A stretch of DNA of 64,000 bases, taken from assembly GCA_019636615.1 (NCBI GenBank), contig JAHBXF010000002.1, positions 498,001-562,000 on the forward strand, written 5' to 3'. Below, one piece after another: positions 15,755 through 24,748 of this stretch; position 1 is the stretch's first letter; every line of letters begins with the position of its first letter. The notes beneath the pieces were generated by a model. It did no database searches. It worked only from the letters and a program-made list of their open reading frames with translations, and was not told the origin of the DNA. The DNA comes from Phycisphaeraceae bacterium (GTDB taxonomy: Bacteria; Planctomycetota; Phycisphaerae; Phycisphaerales; UBA1924). Both the position numbers and the translations under genes were made by a program.

Positions 15755-17431
15755 ATGAACATGGTGAAGCGCGTGGCATGTGTGGCGGGCTTGGCGGCGG
15801 GGTTGGCGTGCACAGCGGCCGCGCAGCCGACGGTGGGGATCGATCTCTCCGGGGTGAGCATTTCATCGCTCTCGGCAAGCCCGCCGGACGTGGTTCGGAG
15901 CAGCGCCCCGGCGACGATCTCGGCGGCGAGCGGGTATCAGTACACGTTCAACCCGACAGTTCGGGGGACGGGGCTGCTCGGCGCGCTCTTGATTCCGACG
16001 GCGACGCCGCTGGGTGATGTGCTCAACTCGTTTGTTCCCGGGCAGTATCGGGTTGTGACGGGGGCGATGCGCAACCCGAGCGGCACGCGGCCGGCGCGGG
16101 TGTACTTTGAGCGAGTCGGGGGGACTTTTTCCGGGTTGACCCTCAGCCTGACGCTGGCGCTCGAGATTGACAGCGCGGGTATCGCGCAGGCGGCGGTTCG
16201 GAACATCACCAAGCCGGTGGGGGTGGGGCTGAGCATCACGGCGGGTGGCGCGACAATATCGACGTGGACACCGCCGCCCCCTGTGGTGAGTGAGTGGCAC
16301 TTTCAGGGCGACTTGCTCTCGGTGAGAGAGAACGGCCTGGCGCCCGCTTCGGGCCCCTCGAAACTCAGGTACCTGGATGATGCGGCGTTCGGGCCGATTC
16401 TTGGCGGGCCGGGGCAGACCGGGGAGTTTCCGAGCACGCCCACACCGCACGGGGTCACGGCGGCGCAGTCGGCCTTTGGGCTCACGTCTGGGTTTGGCAT
16501 TCCGGGCCCGGGGGGCGTGGACACGGTGGTGTATCGCACGAGCCCGACGCGGAATCTGAGCGACCCGGGGAACCGTGCACTCTCGCGCGGGATCGGGCTG
16601 CTGATGTGGCCCAACACGCGTGACTTCTGGCCGGATGACAAGATCGCGCAGTGGACGATGGTGTGGGACTTATTCATCCCGGCGTCGTCGTGGAATACGG
16701 AATGGCCGGTGGCGCTGATCGAAGACAACCACAACAACGACGACCGCGCGGATTGCCTGATACGGCAGGTTGGGGGCGCGGGGTCGATCGGCTACGACGT
16801 GGCACCGGGTGAGTATGTGGCCTCGTCGCTGATCGGGCCGGATCGCTGGATGCGGCTGGCGCTGGTGAGTGATGGGTATCTCACGGGCGAGGGCCGGCTG
16901 TACGTCGATGGGCAGTTCATCGGCACGACATCGGGGAGTTGGGTGTACAACTCGACGAAGTCGGCCGATCCGCGGTATGGGGATGTGTCGACCGGCCAGC
17001 AGCAGGGCACGCCTGTGCCCCCCGCGTCGTGGAGCGCGTGGGGCGAGTTCCCGAACCCATGGGTGGTGGCGCCCAACTCGGGCAACCCGGCACCGATGGC
17101 ATCAACAATGTGCCTCTTCGCGGATCTTCAAGGTCGGGGCGAATCGGTGTACATCGCGGGCTTGATGTTCACAGACGAGGCGCTGACGGGTCAACAGGTC
17201 GCCGCTCTGGGCGGCGTGAACCCGCTGGGTATTGTGTATCTGCGCGATGATGGGGGCGGGCGGTGCATCGCGGACTACAACGAGGACGGTGGTGTAGACG
17301 GCGCGGACGTTGAAGCCTTCTTCCTGGACTGGGAAGCGGGCGACGCGAACGCCGACGTGAACGAGGACGGCGGCGTAGACGGTGCGGACGTCGAGGTCTT
17401 CTTCATCGCGTGGGAAGAGGGGGGCTGCTGA
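15755..17431 (+). CDS. Large exported protein with LamG-like region and C-terminal EF-hand/dockerin-type repeats
   Basis: The 558-residue product has a signal peptide (KRVACVAGLAAGLACTAAAQ). Residues about 70-190 are beta-rich. A central region of about 200-490 is LamG/concanavalin-like (DKIAQWTMVWDLFIP, EGRLYVDGQFIGTTSGSW). The last 55 residues hold two calcium-loop repeats, DYNEDGGVDGADVEAFFLDW and DVNEDGGVDGADVEVFFIAW, ending with Cys. This C-terminal module is a known Phycisphaerae dockerin variant with a GC-type ending. Start chosen at ATG 15755, with GGAG 8 bases upstream. The ligand is unknown; a surface or extracellular carbohydrate-related role is a guess. Confidence 0.82.
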   Translation: MNMVKRVACVAGLAAGLACTAAAQPTVGIDLSGVSISSLSASPPDVVRSSAPATISAASGYQYTFNPTVRGTGLLGALLIPTATPLGDVLNSFVPGQYRVVTGAMRNPSGTRPARVYFERVGGTFSGLTLSLTLALEIDSAGIAQAAVRNITKPVGVGLSITAGGATISTWTPPPPVVSEWHFQGDLLSVRENGLAPASGPSKLRYLDDAAFGPILGGPGQTGEFPSTPTPHGVTAAQSAFGLTSGFGIPGPGGVDTVVYRTSPTRNLSDPGNRALSRGIGLLMWPNTRDFWPDDKIAQWTMVWDLFIPASSWNTEWPVALIEDNHNNDDRADCLIRQVGGAGSIGYDVAPGEYVASSLIGPDRWMRLALVSDGYLTGEGRLYVDGQFIGTTSGSWVYNSTKSADPRYGDVSTGQQQGTPVPPASWSAWGEFPNPWVVAPNSGNPAPMASTMCLFADLQGRGESVYIAGLMFTDEALTGQQVAALGGVNPLGIVYLRDDGGGRCIADYNEDGGVDGADVEAFFLDWEAGDANADVNEDGGVDGADVEVFFIAWEEGGC

Positions 17432-17440
17432 GCGAGTGGG

Positions 17441-18220
17441 TCAGTCGCGGTCGCGCCTGGCCGCGGTCTTGCGGCCGGTGATTTTGCGCGAGACGGTTTG
17501 GCGTGAAAGGCCCTTGCCCGAGGGTGGGGGCCTGAGTTGCCCGCGGAGTTCGCAGGCGGTGCCGAACTCTGCGCAGATCGGGTGTTGCCCGCAGCATGTG
17601 CCGCGCGCTGAGCAGGCACGCCGGCCGTGCCAGATGAGCATGTGCGAAACGCTGCACCAGGCATCGCGCGGGAAGAGGGCCATGAGGTAGCGCTCGACCT
17701 GCGCGACGGTGGCACCCCTGGGGGCGAGGTCGAGGCGGGCGCTGAGCCGCTCGATGTGCGTATCGACGACGAAGCCGACGTTGATGCCGAAGGCGTTTCC
17801 GAGCACGACGTTGGCGGTTTTGCGCGCCACGCCGCGCAGGGAGAGGAGGTCGTCCATGTTCTGAGGAACACGGCCGCCGAATCGCTCGACCACGGCGGTC
17901 ATGGCGGCGTGGATGGATTTGGCCTTGTTGCGGAAGAGGCCGATGGACTTGATGAAGGGCTCGATCTCTTCCGGGGAGGCGTTGGCGTAGTGGGCGGGGG
18001 TCGGGAAGCGAGCGAAGAGGGCGGGGGTGGCTTTGTTCACGCCGGCGTCGGTGGCCTGAGCGGAGAGGATGGTGGCGACGAGGAGTTCATGCGGGTTGGA
18101 GTAGTTGAGTTCGCAGACTGCGTCGGGGTAGTGCTTCTGGAGTGCCGCGAGGAGGGATTGGGCGCGTGCCAGACGGGCCGGGCTGATCTTGGGCAGATCG
18201 AATGGGATCGGCTCGGGCAT
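17441..18220 (-). CDS. nth: Endonuclease III (DNA glycosylase/AP lyase)
   Basis: Removes oxidised pyrimidines from DNA and nicks abasic sites. The 259-residue protein has LLVATILSAQATDAGVNKATP, the helix-hairpin-helix LRGVARKTANVVLGNAF with catalytic Lys134, and VDTHIERLSARL with catalytic Asp153. The C-terminal iron-sulfur loop is unusual. Cysteines are at 203, 209, 210, 216 and 223, so the usual C-x6-C-x2-C-x5-C spacing is not met; C-x6-C-x5-C-x6-C is the closest reading. A basic tail of about 35 residues follows. It ends 9 bp from the convergent dockerin-type gene. Confidence 0.92.
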   Translation of the reverse strand: MPEPIPFDLPKISPARLARAQSLLAALQKHYPDAVCELNYSNPHELLVATILSAQATDAGVNKATPALFARFPTPAHYANASPEEIEPFIKSIGLFRNKAKSIHAAMTAVVERFGGRVPQNMDDLLSLRGVARKTANVVLGNAFGINVGFVVDTHIERLSARLDLAPRGATVAQVERYLMALFPRDAWCSVSHMLIWHGRRACSARGTCCGQHPICAEFGTACELRGQLRPPPSGKGLSRQTVSRKITGRKTAARRDRD

Positions 18221-18226
18221 GGTGGT

Positions 18227-18820
18227 TCAGCCTTCGGGTGGGGTGTGCGGTGGCTGGGGTGGTGCGTCTGAAAGGGGGTGAGCGCCTTGGACGGGTCGCC
18301 AGGCGGCGAGGATGACGCCCAGAGCAACAAGGAGCGAGAGTGAGACGAGCAGGCGTGTGGAGCGGGGGTGGTCGGCGTCGAAGGCCTGCTGCGAAGAAGC
18401 CGCGAGGGAGAGATCGCCGGATTGTGACGCGTGCCAGTATCGCTGCAGGTTGTCGGTCATGCGGGGCATGAGGATGGCGCCGTTGTAGCCGATGACCAGC
18501 GCGAGGAGTGAGAGGATGAACCAGTGGATGATGTTCTGGCGGAGGGCACGACGTGCGGCGATGGCCAGGGCCGCGCCGGCGGCGGCAAGGCAGGCGAGTT
18601 GAACCCAACCCGAGACCGCAAAGACCCGGAAGGCGATGTGGCCCGCGGCGATACGCCAGTGGTCTTCGGGGGGAGTGAGAAAACCGGGGAGGACCGGGGC
18701 GAGGCGCTTGAGGGCGGGGAACGTGAGGGCAGCGACCACGCCGGACATGACGACCGAGCCCAGGCAGAGGGCAAGGAACGAGGCGTGGAGTATGGAAGCG
18801 CCGGCGCGGGTGAGTGCCAC
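18227..18820 (-). CDS. DUF4149-like four-helix membrane protein
   Basis: About 197 residues with four predicted membrane helices and the conserved DADHPRSTRLL segment before the last one, typical of DUF4149/TMEM205-like proteins of unknown function. The GTG at 18820 is chosen as start. An ATG at 18871 is in frame but shares bases with the ATG of the divergent gene at 18870, leaving no room for promoters. It lies 6 bp upstream of nth on the same strand. Confidence 0.65.
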   Translation of the reverse strand: MALTRAGASILHASFLALCLGSVVMSGVVAALTFPALKRLAPVLPGFLTPPEDHWRIAAGHIAFRVFAVSGWVQLACLAAAGAALAIAARRALRQNIIHWFILSLLALVIGYNGAILMPRMTDNLQRYWHASQSGDLSLAASSQQAFDADHPRSTRLLVSLSLLVALGVILAAWRPVQGAHPLSDAPPQPPHTPPEG

Positions 18821-18869
18821 GGGGGAGGGTATCGCATCGCGGCGGGTGTGCGGGGCCAATACTTGAGGC

Positions 18870-19619
18870 ATGTGGAGCGATGTGAGCCTGTCGTTGTCGG
18901 GTCTGAAGATCATTGCTACGGGTGGAGTGGGCGAGGCGCCTGTGAGAGAGCGGATCGCACGCGTGGCGGCGTGGGGGTACCGGTGGTTGCAACTGGACGG
19001 CACAGTTCCGACCCTTCGGGCCAGGGAGATGGATCGGTCTGCGCGGCGTGACCTGGCGTCGGTGTTGCGGCGTGAGGGGCTGATGTGCTCGGGGATTGAT
19101 CTGTGGATTCCGCCGGCGCACTTTGCTGAGGCGGCGCGCGCGGATCGGGCGGTTGAGGCGACGGTGCAGGGCGCAGAGATGCTGTCAGAACTTGTGCGGC
19201 TCGGCGCGGCCAGAGGTGCCCTGTGCGTCATGCTGCCCGCAACGCCCGCGGCGGGTGTTGAGGAGGCCCTGTGCGCGGCCTGCGAGCGGCATGGCGTGGA
19301 TATCGCCGATCACCGCGTGCCGCTGCGCGGGGCGGCTGGCGTCATCGGCTCCGGGATTGATCCGGGTGCGGCGGTGATGGCGGGGCTTGATCCTGCGGCC
19401 CAGGTGCTCGCGCTGACCGGGCCAGTGAAGAGTGCCAGGCTGAGTGATGTGAGCGGCGCCGGGCGTGTGCCGTATGGCACCGGTCGCGTAGACACGCTGG
19501 CCTATGAGGTAGCGCTGACAACGAAGGGCTTTACGGGGGCGGTGGTGGTCGACCTGCGTGAGGTGCCCGACCAGGCGCAGGCGGCGGCCGGGGTGCTCAA
19601 GAGAGTTGGCGCGGCGTGA
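18870..19619 (+). CDS. TIM-barrel protein, sugar phosphate isomerase/epimerase-like
   Basis: The 249-residue protein has the xylose isomerase-like barrel layout: GVGEAPVRERIARVAAWGYR, then LQLDGTVPTLRARE, CSGIDLWIPPAHF and VGASGIDPG-like IGSGIDPGAAVMAGLDPA, ending LRLSDxxGAGRVPYGTG and VVVDLREVPDQ. Acidic metal-binding residues of true isomerases are not all apparent, so the activity is open. Convergent with yebC, 4 bp apart. Confidence 0.7.
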   Translation: MWSDVSLSLSGLKIIATGGVGEAPVRERIARVAAWGYRWLQLDGTVPTLRAREMDRSARRDLASVLRREGLMCSGIDLWIPPAHFAEAARADRAVEATVQGAEMLSELVRLGAARGALCVMLPATPAAGVEEALCAACERHGVDIADHRVPLRGAAGVIGSGIDPGAAVMAGLDPAAQVLALTGPVKSARLSDVSGAGRVPYGTGRVDTLAYEVALTTKGFTGAVVVDLREVPDQAQAAAGVLKRVGAA

Positions 19620-19623
19620 AGAT

Positions 19624-20364
19624 TCAGCCCGGCAGGTCGGCGTTGGTATAGACCTTCTGCACGTCGTCGAGTTCTTCGACCGCGTCGATGAGGTCGATGA
19701 CCTGCTGGGCGTGTTCGCCGGAGACGGCAACGAGGCTTTCGGGGACCATCGAGAGTTCGGCGCTGGCGATAGGCAGGCCCGCATGTTCGAGGGCGGCGCG
19801 TACCTGCATGAAGGCCGTGGGGTCGGTCGAGACCATCCAGGAGGGGGCACCGTCGTCTTCACCCATGGATTCGACATCGAGCGCGCCGGCGTCGATGGCG
19901 GATTCCATCACGCGGTCTTCGGTGAGGCCCTTGCCGGAGACGACGATCTGGCCTCGGTGCTGAAAGAGATAGGCGACGCAGCCGGAAGAGCCGACGTTGC
20001 CGCCGTGATTGCTGAATGCAAGGCGGAGGTCGTTGATGGTGCGGGTACGGTTGTCTGTGAGCGCGTCAACGATGATGGCAACACCGCCGGGCGCGTAGCA
20101 CTCATAACGGATCGACTCGTAGTTGCTGGTGTCGTCGCCGCCCGCGCCCTTCTTGATGGCGCGCTCGATAGTGTCGCGCGGCATGTTGGCGTAGCGTGCT
20201 TCGTCGATGGCGTATCGAAGGGAGAGGTTGGCGTCTGGATCGGGGCCGCCGTTTTTGGCGGCGACGATGATGGCCTTGCTGATTTTGGTCCACACCTTGC
20301 CCCGCCGTTTGTCAACAACGGCCTTGCGGTGCTTGATCTTGCTCCACTTGTTGTGTCCTGCCAT
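19624..20364 (-). CDS. yebC: YebC/PmpR family protein (TACO1-type translation factor)
   Basis: The 246-residue protein begins MAGHNKWSKIKHRKAVVDK and has the three-domain YebC structure: NMPRDTIERAIKKGAG, YECYAPGGVAIIVDALTDN, NHGGNVGSSGCVAYLF and ELDDVQKVYTNADL at the end. Members have been described as transcriptional regulators and, more recently, as factors that help ribosomes through polyproline or other stalls. It is followed by the minus-strand nusA operon end only after the TPR gene, so it appears to be separate. Confidence 0.95.
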   Translation of the reverse strand: MAGHNKWSKIKHRKAVVDKRRGKVWTKISKAIIVAAKNGGPDPDANLSLRYAIDEARYANMPRDTIERAIKKGAGGDDTSNYESIRYECYAPGGVAIIVDALTDNRTRTINDLRLAFSNHGGNVGSSGCVAYLFQHRGQIVVSGKGLTEDRVMESAIDAGALDVESMGEDDGAPSWMVSTDPTAFMQVRAALEHAGLPIASAELSMVPESLVAVSGEHAQQVIDLIDAVEELDDVQKVYTNADLPG

Positions 20365-20438
20365 GGTGAGGAAAAGTGCTGTGCGTGCGTGCGGGGAAAG
20401 GTGAACGCGGGAAGAACGAGAGGGTATGTTGCGGGTGG

Positions 20439-23400
20439 TCAGTCCGCGGGGTTCTGTTGCATGGCATCGAACTCGGCCTGTGTGGGGGCTACGGGTGGTG
20501 GCAGGCCCTCAGAGAGCGCGGTGAGTTTGCTGTTGATGCGCTGGCGGTCGGCGGTCCAACGCTGCACGATGGGGGGAGGCTCGTCTTGTGGGCGGCGGCG
20601 CTGGGCGGCGATCTGGGCATCGAGCAAACGGATGGCCCGCTGCCAGCGCTCGCGGGCGGCTTGCACATCGCCGGTGCGCCAATAGGCGTCGCCGAGGTGA
20701 TCGAGTTGCTCGGGGTTGTCGGGCTTGGCGTCAGAGGTCACGGCCTCGATGAGCAGGGAGAGCGAGCCGCGCGAGATGGTGTTGCCGTTCTCGTCGACTT
20801 CGTCGGCGAATCGGCCTTGTTTGTAGCGGAGCCAGCCGAGGGAATCGACGACGCTGGGATCGGTGCTCAGGGACTCGTACGCGGCCTCGATCATGTCACG
20901 GGCTTCGTCGAGGTTGCTGTGTCGTTCGAGGATCATGTACCCGAGGTTGTTGAGCGTCCAGGCGTGGGCGGGTTCATAGCGAAGGGTGAGGCGGTAGGCG
21001 GCCTCGGCGAGGTCGTCGCGTTGGATGCTGCTTGCGGCGTTGCCCAGCCAGTAGGCGAGTTCGGCGCGCTGGCGTCTCTCGTCGTCGGGCATTTCGACTT
21101 CGGCGTCGAGCACGTTGGCGATGACACCCAGCACGTGATTGGGGTTCGGCGCGGTGCGGACGAGGTGTTCAAAGTCTTCGGGGTCGCCCCTGAGGAAGGT
21201 GAGGCGGAACCAATCGAAGACGAGAGAGTCGTTGGGTTCTTCGCCGCTGAACGCGAGAGCGCCCAGAAGATTCAGGCCGTCGCTGGCGTCCTCACGTGCA
21301 AGGAGAATCTGCACGGCGTGCTGGCCGAGTTGGTCTTTGAGCGACGGATGACGAGAAGCAGCCTCCTGAATGGCGCTGAGAAGACGCTGAGTGTCGGAAG
21401 GGTGGCCGGCGCACAGAAAGAGAACGCGTGCCGCGTCGATGTGCGGCGGGAGGGGCATGCCCCGCTGCGAAAATACATCGAGGAGTGCGAGGGCTTCTTC
21501 GCTGCGCTGCGGGCCGGCGCGGAGCAGGGACTCTGGATCGAGCCGCGAGATGATGCCCATGAGCCTGCCGGACTGAGCCCGAGTGAGCGGGATGTTGGTT
21601 GGCAGGAACTGGCGTGCGATCTGGGCAGAGGCCGGAAGGTCGTCGAGCGCGGCGTACGCGGTGATGAGGTCGGTCGCGCGGTCGATGTCGAGAGGGCGGC
21701 CGCTGAGGCGGTCGACCGTGAGTTGTGCCGCGCGGCGAGGGTCTTGCTGGCCGTCGCGGATGATGGCTTCGCGCACGGCGCTGAGTTCGGGGAGTGGGAG
21801 CGAGGCGAGCAGGCCGTCAAGGTATGAGAGCGCTTCGGTTGTGCGGTCCTGCGCTGCGAGGGCCTCAACAAGCATCGCGACGAGGGCGGGCGCGGTAGGG
21901 CGAACGACAAGCGCATCGCGGACAGAGGCTTCGCCGCGGGCGACGATCTGCGGCTCTGACGCGGCCGAGCGCCGCCAGAGGGCAGAGAAGAGGCTGTTCA
22001 CCTGATCGTCATCTCCCCAATCATCGGCCATGGAGATGAGTTGGCGCTCAACGTCGCTGTACCGGCCGCGGGTGATCTGTTCGGCCGCGGAGATTTGTCG
22101 GAAGATGCGGCTGCTCGGGATGCGTTCGATGATTCTGCGTGCTGTGGCGGCCTCGGCGCGGGGGTCGGCCAATGGGCCGCCGGATTGATACAGGCCGAGC
22201 AGTGCGGCGTAGACACGTTCATCGGCGTCGTCGATGTCGGACGCGCGGTCGAGCAGATCCCGGGCCATGTTGGGGTTGTCGGCGGTGAGGGCCCATGAAG
22301 AGGCCGCGAGGAGTTCGCGGGCGGTCGCGGGCGATGCTGGATCGTCGGCGTAGAGCGACGCGGCGCGGGCGAAATCTTGCACGGCGGCGAGGGTGCGTGC
22401 ACGCGCGAAACGCGATGAGGCAGGGTCTGCGAGAAGGTCGCTCGCTGAACGCAGCGCAGAATCCCACTGGCCGCAGGCAGCGGCGACTCTGGCACGGACC
22501 GAAGTGACAGGGCCCTGCTTCGGGAAGGCGCTCAGGAGTGCGAGTGCGTCTTCGAACGACCCGGCGCGAAGAAGGATCGCGGCGCGCAGCGGAGCGGGGA
22601 GGGTGTCGGGTTTGCGGCGGATGAGGGCGATGCCATCGACGACGTGGGCGCCATGATCGATCAGCGCGTCGGCGATTTCAGGCGCGGACTCTGGGTCGTT
22701 GGCGTAGAGAGCTCGGGCGATGGAGAGAAGTTCGGGTGCGGCGCCTGGGGAGAGCGAGAACGCCCAGCGGTAGAGGTGAGAATCGGCGGGGGAGCGCTGC
22801 GCCGCATCAAGAATGATCTCGCCGCCGCCCGCAGCGCCGACCGCGCGGGCCGAGGTGATCGCGAGAGACCTGAGCGTGCTCGGTCGTTCGCCGGCGAGGG
22901 CGTGGCGGGCGATGACGTGGCGCAACGCCGGCGCCAGCAGCGGCCTGACCTGTTCGGAGCGAGCGACGAGACGGATCATGACCTCGGCGCCGCCGTCGAT
23001 GATGAGCGGAGATTGACTCAGGCGATCGATGGCGCCCAGCGCGGCATCGGCGGAACGACCGGCGGACATGAGAGAGATGGACTGGCGGAGCGCCAAAGCG
23101 CTCGCATCGGCGCCGGGGAGAGAACCGGCCGTTTCGTAGGCTTCGATCGATTCAGAATGTTTCCCCAAACGCTGAGACCAATCGCCGATCTGGTACCAGA
23201 GGTCCGCGCGCCTGCGGACCACTTCGGCGATTTCCTGGCGTGCCAGTTCGGCGGGGTTTGCCTCAAGGGCGAGCATGGAATCGAGCAGCACCGTTCGTGC
23301 CGCATCGATATGGCCAAGGAGTGCCAGTGATTGGGCGAGGTCTACCCCTGCGAGAATCGCCAGCGAGGTGGCGCCGGCGCGCCGCGCACCGTCACGGCCC

Positions 23401-24050
23401 GAGGCAAGAAGCGGCACGGCCTGGTCGAATCGGCGAGCGCGGATAGACTCGCGACCAAGGAAGATATCAACACGCGGATCGTCGAGGCCGAGTTCTCTTG
23501 CTCTGGTGAGCGTGGCCACGGATGCGCTGCGACGTCCGGCGCTTGCCTGCGCATCGCCCAGCGCGCGGAGGGCCGTGGGGTTCGACGGGTTGATGCGCAG
23601 GGAGAGTTCGAGTTGCGTGATGGCCTCGGCGGCGCGCCCGGCGACGGCGTGCTCGCGCCCGGCCACGTAGTGCCGCAGGCTCTGCAGGCGCATGTCGCTG
23701 TCGAGCGTGGGTGGGGGAGGCGGCGGGAGGCGAGCCGGCGTGAGGCGAGAAATGACCTCGGCCAGTGGCATGACAGCCGCGGCGTGCTCTGGTGAGTCTG
23801 CTGGGATCGGGGCGAGCGCTTCGGCGAGGGCGTCGGGCACAAGGTCTGCGCTGAGCAGGTCTGGCTTTGAGGCCTGGCTGATCGAGAGGGAGCGCAAGGG
23901 GGCGAGAGGATCGGCCGCGTTCGGCGTGGTTGACGCGGGCCCGGGAGCACTGGCGGTGCTTCGGGTCGCGCAGCCGGGCGTGCCCGCGAGCATGGCGATC
24001 AGCGAGCAGGCAACGATGCTGCCGGGATGCACACGGTGCGAACGGATCAT
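20439..24050 (-). CDS. Large tetratricopeptide-repeat lipoprotein
   Basis: The 1203-residue protein has an N-terminal export signal with a likely lipobox ending TPGC (Cys27). Repeated TPR-like helical hairpins run across the whole length, for example AITQLELSLRINPSNPTALR near residue 145, QDRTTEALSYLDGLLASLP, and a C-terminal AYRLTLRYEPAHAWTLNNLG repeat followed by DEARDMIEAAYESLSTDPSV. The last part resembles the TPR units of BamD/PilF-type or PEP-CTERM-system TPR proteins. Probable role: scaffold at the periplasmic side of a membrane. Its ATG overlaps the stop of the preceding HhH-GPD gene by 4 bp, tying it to the nusA-infB-rbfA operon. Function otherwise unknown. Confidence 0.8.
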   Translation of the reverse strand: MIRSHRVHPGSIVACSLIAMLAGTPGCATRSTASAPGPASTTPNAADPLAPLRSLSISQASKPDLLSADLVPDALAEALAPIPADSPEHAAAVMPLAEVISRLTPARLPPPPPPTLDSDMRLQSLRHYVAGREHAVAGRAAEAITQLELSLRINPSNPTALRALGDAQASAGRRSASVATLTRARELGLDDPRVDIFLGRESIRARRFDQAVPLLASGRDGARRAGATSLAILAGVDLAQSLALLGHIDAARTVLLDSMLALEANPAELARQEIAEVVRRRADLWYQIGDWSQRLGKHSESIEAYETAGSLPGADASALALRQSISLMSAGRSADAALGAIDRLSQSPLIIDGGAEVMIRLVARSEQVRPLLAPALRHVIARHALAGERPSTLRSLAITSARAVGAAGGGEIILDAAQRSPADSHLYRWAFSLSPGAAPELLSIARALYANDPESAPEIADALIDHGAHVVDGIALIRRKPDTLPAPLRAAILLRAGSFEDALALLSAFPKQGPVTSVRARVAAACGQWDSALRSASDLLADPASSRFARARTLAAVQDFARAASLYADDPASPATARELLAASSWALTADNPNMARDLLDRASDIDDADERVYAALLGLYQSGGPLADPRAEAATARRIIERIPSSRIFRQISAAEQITRGRYSDVERQLISMADDWGDDDQVNSLFSALWRRSAASEPQIVARGEASVRDALVVRPTAPALVAMLVEALAAQDRTTEALSYLDGLLASLPLPELSAVREAIIRDGQQDPRRAAQLTVDRLSGRPLDIDRATDLITAYAALDDLPASAQIARQFLPTNIPLTRAQSGRLMGIISRLDPESLLRAGPQRSEEALALLDVFSQRGMPLPPHIDAARVLFLCAGHPSDTQRLLSAIQEAASRHPSLKDQLGQHAVQILLAREDASDGLNLLGALAFSGEEPNDSLVFDWFRLTFLRGDPEDFEHLVRTAPNPNHVLGVIANVLDAEVEMPDDERRQRAELAYWLGNAASSIQRDDLAEAAYRLTLRYEPAHAWTLNNLGYMILERHSNLDEARDMIEAAYESLSTDPSVVDSLGWLRYKQGRFADEVDENGNTISRGSLSLLIEAVTSDAKPDNPEQLDHLGDAYWRTGDVQAARERWQRAIRLLDAQIAAQRRRPQDEPPPIVQRWTADRQRINSKLTALSEGLPPPVAPTQAEFDAMQQNPAD

Positions 24051-24748
24051 GCCTTGGAGCCTTTGGCAGGGTTCTTTCTGGGCCGGCCTGTGGGATGCGC
24101 TGGTGTCTTGGGTGTGCCGCCGCGGAGGGACTGGGTGTGGCTGTCCGACCAGGCTCGCAGGAGTGACGTGACCGCGGGTGCTTCTTCTGCCGGGGTGTGG
24201 TTCACGAGCCAGGCCGCGATGTCGCTCGGGGTGGTGTCGGCGGCGGCAACATCGGCACGGATGAGGAGCGATTGAAGCCGCTGATCGACCGGTATGGCGT
24301 GACCGGACAACCCCGATGCGAAGGTCATGCTTGCGACAGGTTCTGGGCAGCCTTCGAGCGAGAGGAGGTATGCGCGGGCGTCGCGCTTGTGAAGGCTGCG
24401 CAGACGCTCGATGTTGAGGGAGTTCTCTCGCTCGAAGATATCGCAGAGCAAGGCATGAAGGCGTATCGCGCGTTCGGCGGCGAGGGGGTATTTCTCGCCC
24501 AGCGCCGCGGTGATCTCGCCCTTGGTGCTCACACGCAGGTCGTTGTAGTCTACGAAGTGGCGGCGCGTCCGCTCAAAGGCGGCCGTGGCCGTGGGTGAGG
24601 TTGTCTCCCACAGAAGGAGCGAATAGACACACCAGTCGATGAGAGGAGATTCGCGAGAAAGGGGGCACGTCGGGGGAGTGGCGGCCTGGGCGCGGAGTTT
24701 CGCGACGAGCGCCTGCCAGTGCTCCGGGCTGACGGCCGGCGCGATCAT
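24047..24748 (-). CDS. Degenerate HhH-GPD (endonuclease III-fold) protein
   Basis: The 233-residue protein matches the HhH-GPD fold in order: LIDWCVYSLLLWETT as first helix, AAERAIRLHALL, the hairpin LEGCPEPVASMTFASGL at residues 131-147, and PVDQRLQSLLIRADV with Asp155 at the catalytic Asp position. The catalytic Lys of bifunctional glycosylases is absent (CPEPVAS instead of GRKTAN), and no iron-sulfur cysteine cluster follows. The tail is basic and contains GRPRKNPAKG, similar to an AT-hook core. DNA binding without lyase activity is therefore likely. Overlaps rbfA upstream and the TPR gene downstream by 4 bp each. Confidence 0.65.
   Translation of the reverse strand: MIAPAVSPEHWQALVAKLRAQAATPPTCPLSRESPLIDWCVYSLLLWETTSPTATAAFERTRRHFVDYNDLRVSTKGEITAALGEKYPLAAERAIRLHALLCDIFERENSLNIERLRSLHKRDARAYLLSLEGCPEPVASMTFASGLSGHAIPVDQRLQSLLIRADVAAADTTPSDIAAWLVNHTPAEEAPAVTSLLRAWSDSHTQSLRGGTPKTPAHPTGRPRKNPAKGSKA

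Noticed and set aside
20376-21827. 483-codon plus-strand frame opposite the TPR lipoprotein
   Set aside because: Shadow frame; the minus strand carries signal peptide and TPR repeats.
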